Shown here piece after piece: positions 55,330-64,000 of a stretch of DNA of 64,000 nt (its first letter is position 1; each line of letters opens with the position of its first letter). Source of the stretch: Gnetum montanum (lineage: Eukaryota > Streptophyta > Gnetopsida > Gnetales > Gnetaceae); contig MNCI01011145.1 in the NCBI GenBank assembly GCA_015680685.1, forward strand, positions 301,284 to 365,283, given 5' to 3'. The translations under genes were made by a program, and so were the position numbers. Below the pieces are notes generated by a model, which saw only the letters and a list, made by a program, of their open reading frames with translations, searched no databases and was not told where the DNA came from.

Positions 55330-56768
55330 ACAAAAATATCAAATTTTTTAGATTTTTCTAGAATTAAAAATGGAAAACTAGGACACATGGCAAGTTTAAA
55401 GGGTTCTAGGGTAATTACATGGTTTAGAGGGCACGAAAAGTGATCTGTGGGCTTTATCAATAATGATCCGTGGTGGTAGAGAAAAAGGCTATGTGATGGT
55501 ACATAGGAATGTTGATTCAGAAGGATAATAATAATAGGAAAATAACGTTATGAAAAATAGGCTGAGGGTAACAAATGATGTATGTGAGCTATGTCATAAG
55601 AACGTTTCAATCTATAATGCCATTGTGTAACCACACTTAAAGTGTCCGTGGGCACTAGAAGGGTTAAATGTAATTCACACTAATTCCACAAAACACACAC
55701 ATGTAAGTATCACCGGAATGAGGTAAGAATTCTATGTGACACACAACACGAGCTACAATTACATGAATAGTGAGATGAGATGAACTATATAAAGGGATTG
55801 TAGAGATTGGGGCATGAGGTAACTAACCCAAGACATAGTGAATCTTGCGTGTAAAGCATGATTAAGGTGTCATTAACTAGTCATTCCAAGATCAGGACCA
55901 AGTCCATTCCTCTAAGTAGTGACATCACATTGTTTCATCCCATGATGAGCAACTATGAGAGTACCATAACAACAAGGCATACGATCACTTGGTGTTTTAT
56001 CCAAGGGAGGAATCATTTTTTTTGTGGCACTTTGTTTTTTCAGCTTTTCTTTTCTTCTCTCTTTTTTTGAATACTGAATCTAGAGAAGCCGCCAACCTTC
56101 AAGCATGGATGCATGTCTTTCCAGTGGGACCCCCTAGAATAGCATTGGATTTTTGAGTGCTCTTTTGATTACTCTTACTCCCATTTTTTGTTAGATCTAC
56201 AAGGATCTTAGTATAACCACGTTGCATGATAACTTCCACAGACGTCAGCAAAGAGAAGTTGCAAGTCCCCTTGTTGTCACACCCTAATCATTGCCTCTTG
56301 GTCCATCCTTCTTCATTTCGGGTTCAATGAACATAAAATTAATTTTAAGTTTTAAAAATGTCAAGAATATCACTGTACCCTTGAACAGAACCTCTTATTT
56401 GTAGAATGGATGAATGGATGTAATGGACTCACTATTCACATAATTGATCGCTCGAGACTTAATAACATAGAACACACCTCAATCAATGATCCACATGAGT
56501 GTTTTATTAGTAGACAAGATCACTTACAAAAACGTAAAAAGATAAAAAGATAAAACAAGAAAGTTGAAAAATGAGAAACTGGAAAACAAAAAGTTGTAAA
56601 ATCAAAGAAACTAAAAAATATTTATTAACCCTACTTGTTATTAAAATAGAGGTTATCCCCCACAACTAAATGGTTGAGCATGGAAAAGATTAATAAATGA
56701 AGGATGAGGATCCTTGCATATTGGAAATATTGGAACTTGGCCATACTTACCCATCGAGGTTCACACAC
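55330..56768 (-). other. Gag-ORF2 spacer of element H
   Basis: It begins after gag with a motif TTTAGTTGTGGGGGATAACC in sense (about 56650-56670). It is collinear with 12435-13900 of C and includes the identical 39-bp block 56175-56213 (KILVDLTKNGSK). It is otherwise broken by stops. Confidence 0.55.
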
Positions 56769-58597
56769 CTAATTGTAGTAAGCATAGTGGGGCAATTTAT
56801 AAGATGTAGTTCCCAGATAATGAGTTAACCCACTATGATATTTGGGACCGCTAGATGGTATGCAAGGATTGGGATGTTGCCTTGCATGATTTTGTTCATT
56901 GGGCTGTATGGTTGTTGGAGTGTTAGTTGGTGGCCTTGATGAAGGTACATGAGCTATTGGGTTCGAAGATAAGGGTGTACCATAGGGTTGGACTTGTGCT
57001 AAGTTGGAGGATGCAGTGGCCTTGGAATTATGTTGTCCCTTCCTAGGGTCATTTCTAAAGAAGGGATGCCTTTGATGTTGCTGAGGTATCTCACTATTGT
57101 TGGAAATGGTAGAACAAGTAGCATTTATGGATTGCTGCAGTGGTGTAGACACCTTAGGAATAGTTAGTGGCAATGTAGAAGGAGGGAAAGGATGAGAATG
57201 TTGAAAATTAGGAGGATTGTATGGTGCACAAGGCGATGGTTGTGTTGAGGACATGGGTTGATAGTATTGAGGAAAAGAGTAATGTGGTGAGATATAGTAT
57301 GTTGTCCTAGTTTGAGAAATAGTATGTTGAATAAGATAAGCATTTGGGTTCAAATGATATTAAGGGTGTCTCCAGTTTAGGGGTGGTCTCCCCCACGATT
57401 GGGATTGTTTCCATTGTGATCAAACACAGTATCTCTAGATGTAACGTGTTTCCCCAATACTCATGTAAATGTAACAATATTGGGCATTGGCCCTTGGGGT
57501 GATCATATAGGAATATGTTGCATTCATACGTATGATTGGAAGTTGAGCTCTTATTTTCCTTATCCCTTCCTTTTGATTTTCTAATGTTTTGTCCTGCTTC
57601 TTGAGTTGTCAAAACTCTATCTCCAATGATATCGATAAATTCTTCACACTTTCATACGTCCATTCCAACATCTTATTGATCTTTGCCTCTACTTCTTCTA
57701 ATGATTTTTGTATTGGAAAAGATGATTCTTTCTCCTTGTGATTGGTTGATTTCTCCTTTTTATTATCATGGACATTTGTTAAGTTGAAATTTTGGTTATG
57801 TTGATGTTTTTCAACACTCTCCCATCTAGCCATTTCTCCTTCTTCTTTTGCTACCCACTTAATAAGTTCTTGGACTTGATGGGTTCGTAGTTCGTATAGT
57901 TGACCTTGGGCATACATTCCTAAGGTCTCTCTTGTTGCATCACAAAGCCCATCGATGATATGGTACATTAGCCTTTCCTTGGAGAACCCATGGCCTGGAA
58001 AGTTGTTTATCTTTCTAAGGCCATGTCTAAGGGTTCATGTTGTGCTTCTTTCTGTCCTTGGATTTTTTTCCTCAAGGCTAACACTCTTGCGTAGGTTTGA
58101 TATTTTTCATTAAATAGTTCTACCATTATTGATCAATGTCATATTGAATTTGGTTTTAATGATCTATACCATACTTTTTCTTGGCCAACGAGTGTCATAG
58201 GAAAGAGCTTAAGGTTTTGCCAACCGTTATCAATGTTGTTCCATGTGCAGGCATCGTAGAAGGCTAGTAAATGTTGTTGCAGATCTAAGTCATAGCCTCC
58301 TAAGAAATGAGGGAAGTTGTTTAAGTCAAGCTTGGGTAGACGGCTCTCTTTACGATGCCTACGTGAGATTCAAACAACCTATTTTATTTGTGTTAAGCTT
58401 GTAATGGCCAGTAGGGGTTCATCATCATCGGGTAAGTTATGCTTTTGTGCATTGGGATGATGTTGCTTTCGTTCATGTTTATAAGAAACCCGCACTTCAG
58501 GTTGTGTACTCCAATCTTCATCGTCATATAGTTCGTTGGTTCTCCAATGAACTTCGTCACTAAGTATGGCATTATCGTGATCTTGTAGGAGAGGCAT
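56769..58597 (-). pseudogene. gag: Gag of element H, decayed
   Basis: Start MPLLQDHDNAILSDEVHWRT. The core has GGYDLDLQQHLLAFYDACTW, LKLFPMTLVGQEKVWYRSL, VELFNEKYQTYARVLALRKK. A helical region (MYHIIDGLCDATRETLGMYA, 57968) is followed by CNIFLYDHPKGQC (about 57520-57480), a zinc-knuckle-like motif with Phe for the second Cys, as in C. The C-terminal part (194 open codons, 57353-56769) is Pro/Ser/Gln/His-rich and ends KLPHYAYYN. Longer stretches are open here than in C. Confidence 0.85.
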
Positions 58598-58722
58598 GGT
58601 TGTGAAATTGTTTTTGAATTTGTAGGTGACTTTTTATAATTATTTCTTCTTCCTAAGAGATATATCATTAAGTCCTATACAACGACCTTGTATGATATAA
58701 CTAATCTAGATAACTTGCACCG

Positions 58723-58740
58723 TCCCTGGCAACGGTGCCA
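58723..58740 (-). promoter_or_regulatory. Primer-binding site of element H (tRNA-Asp type)
   Basis: TGGCACCGTTGCCAGGGA on the minus strand, one base inside the 5' LTR, is nearly identical to the Athila-group primer site TGGCGCCGTTGCCGGGGA. Confidence 0.85.
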
Positions 58741-58741
58741 A

Positions 58742-59650
58742 TGATGAATGGTGAGGTACCTCTACACTCAACCATATGAATACAAGCGTTACATGCAAGA
58801 TCTGGTTGAACTCCACAGATGGACTAGTTGTGGCATCTAGATAGTTAGCCTTAGGTCACAGTTCGCTGTCTTCCCACCTAGACTAGTATTGTCTTTGTCA
58901 TGTATGGTTTAGTCCAGAGTGAGATGTATGATGTGGTTTCTAATCTAACACTACTCTTGAAGGCAATGGAAAGGAATATTAACTAAGCTAGGAGAGAAGG
59001 GTGAGAGAGAATCTAAACTAGCCTAAGTGCAATGAGTAGCCATTCCTTGGTTATCCATACACATCTTGGACTTCATGCATGACTACCATTGGGATTACCA
59101 AGCACAGATCCTAGGTACGCTACTGGGTTACCAAGTAGTCACACTTAAATGCTCGTAATCAAGTTGTACTCATTCCACGTTTTAACATGAGATAAGGGTG
59201 AGAAGATATTAACTAGGAAAGTAGTAAATAACAATTAATTAATTAATTAATTAAACTAAGTGAATGTTGCAATGATGAAGTAATCTTGATCTTTATTGCC
59301 AGTCATGTGCGTGTCCAAGTATGTCACACTCGAATAAAGGATGCTATACAATTACAATCACCACACTGTGGGCATACACTGGGAAATAATTCTAACTCTA
59401 AGAAGGGAAAACTGTAAGAGTTTGGGTAAGGAACTAAGAACTGACTCTTAAAAATCATATGTCTACCTCTTATTTATAGATGAGGAGATAGGCTGCAATA
59501 TCGCGTATGTGATATCACGGTTGGGCATGTGATATCACGTATGTGATATCATGGCACATACACGGCTGGGCATGCGATATTGTGTATGCGATATCATGAC
59601 CACGATATCACGTACACAATATCACAGTCACTCCAAATGATGACTCATCA
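58742..59650 (-). mobile_element. 5' LTR of element H
   Basis: It begins TGATGAATGGTGAGGTACCT on the plus strand and ends GATGACTCATCA. TATA box at 59469-59479. An expanded palindrome array (59495-59640) makes it 909 bp, against 822 bp for the 3' LTR. Confidence 0.95.
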
Positions 59651-61340
59651 CCCTATCAACCCACTAAGGAGCAAGTAAAGAGAGATGCTGCCATGAAGAT
59701 TAAACATGTCCATACTAAGGGAAAGTAGTTCAACTCTTCAATTTTTTTAGAAGAGGTTGATGGAGATGCATTCATCATTGAACAAATCCATCAAAATCAT
59801 GCAGTCGATTCCCAAATACCTATCTTCCGATTGAAGGAACTTGTCAAAGTTCAATTGCATTCCACCTTAGTAGAGACACCTAGAAGGAAGGCAATAGACT
59901 CAAAGCATAAGAATGACTTAAGGCCAAGAGTTTTTGCTGGATCCCACAAAGAAGAATACAAGAGTCATAGAAGGAGGACAAGTTGGCACAATTCTCCTAG
60001 TACCTCATCTTCATCCTCATGATCGTTGGTGGACTCTAATAAGAGGAGATAGATCTACCAAGACCATGATAGAAAGGGAAGAAGGACTCATGATCATCAT
60101 GACCATCACCTAAGACACTCTAATGAAGAAGATGACATCTATGCATAAAGAAGACATAGGGATAAAAGAGAAGATAGAGAAAGGCATGAGCACTAAAGGG
60201 GGTACCACTATAATAGAGTCCACAAAATTGATTACGTTGATGAACACCTATTGGCTACTCGATGTATGATCAATATTAGATAAGTTGTTTATATTCCAAC
60301 CAAGCACATAAGGGATAGCCATATTAAATAGCTTGACATGAACAATATGCTTATATTTGAGAATGGTTATAATGTTGATCCTCAACACCATCTTTAAGCA
60401 TCTCATAATGCCTACACACTGCAAAATATTAAAAGTGATTGGTAGAAATTGAAGTTGTTCCCACCAACACTTATGAAATAAGATGAGAGCTAGTGCAAAT
60501 CAATTAAACCAGAATCAATTAGAAGATGTAGTACCATGCTGGAGCTCTTCAATGATAAATATCAAACCTATTCCTAGGTGTTCAATTTATGGAAACAAAT
60601 CCAAGGATACAAGTAAGGGATTCATGAATCCATTTATGTAGGAATGGGTAGGTATTATTCACTACTACATAGGTTCCCAGGCCATCAATTTTTCCAATGG
60701 GAACAACTAAGGCAAATAATTGATGAACTTTGGAACAAGACCAAAGAGACCCTTGGGGTCTATGCCCAAGACTAGTTATCCAAAATGTCTACCCATTAGA
60801 TATAGAAATTGATTGAATAGGTGGAAAACTAAGAAGGGGAGTTAAGGAAAAGAGAATTAGTAGAAGAATATAATAGAGATCCATCTATCCAAAAAAGGGA
60901 TGCAAGCATTTGTGACTCACAAGAGAAAGAAACATTGGATTAGGTAATTTAGAAGAAAAATCTACCCATTTAGAAATTTTTCATTAATATAGCAGCAAAG
61001 GTAGAGAAGATGTGGAACTCAGTTGATGAGAAATTTACAACAACCTTGAAGCTTATGGAGGAGTGAACAGAGCAAGCCTTTGGTAAAGACAAGGATAAGA
61101 AAAAGAAGAGAGACTTTGGATGCAAGGGCAAAGTAGCTTTAGTGGTTGAGTATTTACACAAAAGCTCCAAAGATGAGGGAGAATGCGCCATACATCAATA
61201 TGAACATCCTAAAGGATGTTACCCAATAATGACACATTTACAAGAAATGGGGACATATGCACTTAATCCCAGATTTTTCAAGAAACAAATGTCCAAGAGG
61301 TTACCTTATCCTCAAGGTAACTACAAAAAAAAAAAAAAAA
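59651..61340 (+). pseudogene. gag: Gag of element G, main part, decayed
   Basis: A basic, Ser-rich region (HKEEYKSHRRRTSWHNSPST) and an Arg/His/Asp-rich stretch precede the core: NPQ-like DPQHHLQASHNAYTLQNIKS, ELFNDKYQTYSQVFNLWKQI (about 60540-60605), ETLGVYAQD. The zinc-knuckle-like motif is CAIHQYEHPKGC at 61184-61219, with His for the second Cys. It ends near a 16-A run. Many in-frame TAG codons occur. Confidence 0.8.
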
Positions 61341-61342
61341 TT

Positions 61343-61380
61343 TTTCAACCCATATACTATNCTTTCAACCCATATACTAT
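61343..61380. repeat. 18-bp direct duplication around an undetermined base (assembly artefact likely)
   Basis: TTTCAACCCATATACTAT occurs at 61343-61360 and again at 61363-61380, separated by N (61361) and one C, directly after a run of 16 A. This is the pattern of a badly joined overlap. Confidence 0.8.
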
Positions 61381-61989
61381 CCCAGTGGAGCTTACCTGCA
61401 GCCATAAGAGTAGCACTATAAATAGTGGCAACAATTCCAATTTTAGGCCATGCCAACAATATCTATATTGGTAGCCAAATCCATATGGATACTATGTGCA
61501 ACAGCCAATTTCTCTTGGTAATGTTGTTGTTCAAACTCCATAATGCTATCCAACTAAGTCCCACAAATCAACACTACCAAGGATAGATTCAAAACTTGTA
61601 TATGCATCCATTCACAGATGTTCGTCAAATAAACATCCAAATCCCTTACCACTAGTGCCACCTTCTATCATGTAGGGAAACTACCATCTCAACTGCAATA
61701 AAGAAGTGCAACAAGGGAAGCCAACATGCAAGAGGAAGTGATCACATGTGAACCACAATCTAGGAAATGACCATTCTTTAAAATGAGTCTTGAAAAGGTT
61801 CAAAGGATGAGGATTACATCTAGTTTCACCCCATCCACATCCAATCCTCCAAAGAATAATAAGCTTTCTTCATTGTCAAGTACCAATGTAACTACTATTA
61901 TGATTATCCAAAAAATCACTCATGGATAAAGGAAGGAGCACTTCCACAAACGTGAATAGATCTAGAAAGTCCCTCAATTTACCTTCAAG

Positions 61990-62400
61990 TAGTAGGGAAA
62001 AAACCATGCAAAGCTCTCCTTGATTTTGGATCAGGGGTGAACCTTATCTCATAAGACATGTATCATGATTGAAATCTTCCACTATTAAAGAAAAGAAATA
62101 TTCAGTTAGAGCTTGTAGACCAGTTGATCATAGTTCCACTAAGACATGTGGATGATGTGATTATAACCATCAGTGGCTAGTCTTACCTTACAGATTTTTT
62201 GGTAATTCATGTAAGTAATAATAAGGGATAATTTCCAATCATCATGGGAAGAGCTTGGATTAACACCATTGATGCTAAGTTGATATTTGTGACTTGTCCT
62301 TGGAGATTTCCAAGGAAGATGAAGCTGGCATAATATAGACAAGTAGAATTACATGTATTGCATACAACAATAATGGATGCAATTGTGTGCAAAGGATATG
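61990..62400 (+). pseudogene. Protease region of element G, decayed
   Basis: KALLDFGSGVNLIS carries D-F-G where D-S-G is expected. It is followed by LPLLKKRNIQLELVDQL, DVIITIS and FPIIMGRAWINTIDAKL, the same layout as in E. Confidence 0.75.
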
Positions 62401-62759
62401 GGCCATCAAATAGAAAGATACTAAGGCATGCAATAAATGTATAGAAAAAATATGTATGCAAAGATATTTGTATGTGGTAGCCACATAACAAGAAGGCACC
62501 TAGTGGCTAATCACAGATGAAGAAACAAAATTCAACAAATACATGAAACCAGCAGAGTAGATTATTAGTGTTTACGTTGAAGAGGATGATAAGCTAGATT
62601 AATTAAGGAAAGGAAAATCTTATCCACATATAAGTTAGGAAGAAGAAATAGATTGGGGACTATTAGAGATCCCAGACACTATGGAGCCAAAACTGTTGGA
62701 ATTAAAGGCCCTACCAACAACATTAGAGTATGCTTTCTTGAACAATAAGAAGTCAATAA

Positions 62760-63560
62760 TAATTAATGCTAACTTAAAAGAAGAATAAAAGAAGAATTTG
62801 TTGGAAGTAGTTAAAAAATGTCCAATGGCATTTGCATTGTCTTATGATGAGATCATTGAAATTGATCCATGAATTTTTCAACATTAGATATATACTGATT
62901 CAACAATGAGACTATGACATCAGCCCTAGAGAAAGTTTAATCCAAAACTAAAAGAAGTAGTCAAGTAGGAGTTGGAAAAATTACTAAAGGTAGGATTCAT
63001 CTATCCTATCATGGAAGGTGAATGGACCAATCCTTTAGTAATTGTTTGAAAGATGGGGTGGGGGGATTGGGGACAAGTGACGAGTATGTACTAATTTCTA
63101 ATTGTTGAATGTTGCTATATTCAAGGATCACTTTCCTCTACCATTTGTTGATTAGGTCCTAGATACCATTGTAGGACATGAGTACTATAGTTTTCTAGAT
63201 GAATACAATGGATACAATCACATCTATATTGCATCTAAGGACTAAGAGAAAACAATGTTCACTAGTCCATGGGAAATGTTTGCCCATAAAAAGATGTCAT
63301 TTCATGTCTTTCCACCTTCCAGAGACTAGTACTTAGTATCTTCTAGAAATAGATTAGAAGTGACGTCAAGGTATTCATAAATTATTTTTCAACATATGAG
63401 CTAGATTTCAAGCAAGCACTTAATCAATTCAATTAGGTTTTAAAAATATGTGTGGAAATAAAACTCAAGCTTAATTGGTAGAAAATCTACCTTATGGTCT
63501 AGGATGGCATATTGTTGGAATACAAACTCTCTCAAAAAGGCATTGAGGTATATGTTGAGA
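62760..63560 (+). pseudogene. Reverse transcriptase of element G, heavily decayed
   Basis: NPKLKEVVK, ELEKLLKVGFIYPIMEGEW and TNPLVIV match F (NPKLKQVVKEEIEQILKVRF, YPIANSEW). Fragments of FKDHFPLPF survive near 63125. KVFINYFSTYELDFKQALNQ (about 63370) holds the DD-box position, now Asn-Tyr, then LKLNW and YKLSQKGIEVY. Frameshifts are frequent. Confidence 0.75.
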
Positions 63561-63599
63561 AAATTTGAGTCATATAAAATATCACTTAAGGATGATAGA

Positions 63600-64000
63600 T
63601 AGTAAAAGATGTTAGATCATTTTTGGATCATATAGTATATTATCAAAGATTTATAGAGAATTTTTCAAAGATAGAAAAATTGCTAGTGGAACTCACTAAG
63701 AAGGATGCATATTTTGAATGGAGAGAGTCATAAAAAAAGAACTTTGAAACTTTGAAGTAGAAACTAATTGAGACACCAATCCTTCAAGCACCAGATTGGT
63801 CCAAGCATTTTCACATGATGATCAATGCTTCCAACTATGTGCTTGGTGCAGTACTAACATAGTTAGATGATCAAAAAAGATCATACTATATACACTTGCC
63901 AACAAAAGAATCATTGGAACACAATTGGTCTACACCATAACACAAAAGGAGCTAATGGTTGTGGTGTATGTGCTTGAAAAATCTTGACATTATGTGCTTA
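63600..64000 (+). pseudogene. Start of RNase H domain of element G, cut by the window end
   Basis: RSFLDHIVYYQRFIENFSKI, KLLVELTKKDAYFEWRES, LIETPILQAPDWSKHFHMMI, SNYVLGAVLT, LDDQKRSYYIH correspond to the RT-RNase H junction and first RNase H motif of E and F. The integrase is expected beyond the window. Confidence 0.8.

Larger units (their letters stand above)
50995..59650 (-). mobile_element. Element H: complete non-autonomous gag+ORF2 LTR retrotransposon nested in G
   Basis: The 5' LTR is 58742-59650, the 3' LTR 50995-51816, and an exact target duplication CCCTA lies at 50990-50994 and 59651-59655. The minus-strand order is primer site TGGCACCGTTGCCAGGGA (best preserved in the window), gag, spacer with internal promoter, ORF2, polypurine tract. 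In 6.9 kb of internal DNA I find no protease, RT, RNase H or integrase. The LTRs differ mainly by transitions plus an 87-bp length difference from the palindrome array. H is the reference copy for the ORF2 family. Confidence 0.9.
59651..64000 (+). mobile_element. Element G, right part: rest of gag and pol to RNase H
   Basis: It continues gag interrupted at 50994, then protease, RT and the start of RNase H, and leaves the window there. Domain order is that of E and F on the opposite strand. Confidence 0.8.

Noticed and set aside
55230-55330. Nested solo LTR inside H
   Set aside because: Only the palindrome and TATA part is present. LTR termini, the GGTACCCC end and a target duplication are absent, so it was read as an internal promoter.
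59495-59640. CRISPR-like array of regularly spaced repeats in the H LTR
   Set aside because: The units are self-palindromic, irregularly spaced and directly adjoining, in a plant LTR; no spacers or cas genes.

Overview
The window looks like intergenic DNA from a large, old, AT-rich plant genome. It is filled with decayed and nested LTR retrotransposons plus SINE and LINE relics, and I find no intact host gene. The plant assignment rests on Athila/Tat-type Ty3-gypsy elements (tRNA-Asp-like primer sites, C-X2-C-X3-H-X3/4-C zinc knuckles), on Met-tRNA-primed gypsy elements, and on stop codons biased towards TAG as expected from CHG/CpG methylation decay. Nested insertions with readable target-site duplications (TSDs) but many stops suggest slow turnover, as in conifers; that is inference and the species cannot be read from the sequence.

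Layout. A (1-3040,+): fragment of a retroelement carrying a large non-pol ORF, called ORF2 here. 3041-5300: unrecognised DNA with one tRNA-derived SINE. Solo LTR (5301-6302,-): the copy with most CpG left. B (6536-9111,+): LTR, Met primer site and gag of a gypsy element, cut off by C. C (9112-17450,+): 5' LTR, tRNA-Asp-like primer site, gag, spacer with its own LTR-like promoter, then ORF2; the 3' LTR is missing at its border and a 23-bp inverted repeat lies there. 17505-20769: unrecognised DNA with a SINE, a 74-bp tandem duplication and a zinc-knuckle relic. D (20775-36218,+): LTR element with exact TSD TTATC, no visible pol, carrying an intronless CCR4-like nuclease pseudogene and a 5S rRNA-derived segment. 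E (23233-33131,-), nested in D: complete Athila/Tat-like element with gag, protease, RT, RNase H, integrase and a further conserved frame. 36224-38186: cluster of about six SINE copies. F (38187-47128,-): sister of E, also lacking its 3' LTR at the border. 47160-48130: RTE-like LINE fragment, followed by two SINEs. G (49719-50994 and 59651-64000,+): third pol-bearing element, running off the window. H (50995-59650,-), nested in G with exact TSD CCCTA: gag plus ORF2 between LTRs, and no pol.

How the parts relate. E, F and G (pol-bearing) and C and H (gag plus ORF2, no pol; A is a relative) share LTR ends, primer site, polypurine border and a palindrome-plus-TATA promoter. They look like an autonomous/non-autonomous partnership. 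In the non-autonomous branch pol has been replaced by a roughly 930-codon ORF with its own LTR-like promoter. This ORF2 family is the most unusual system here. D, a retrotransposon with a captured host nuclease gene and 5S-like DNA, is the second.

Limits: all homology calls are by eye from translated motifs. Every ORF is broken, and boundaries without a TSD are approximate.
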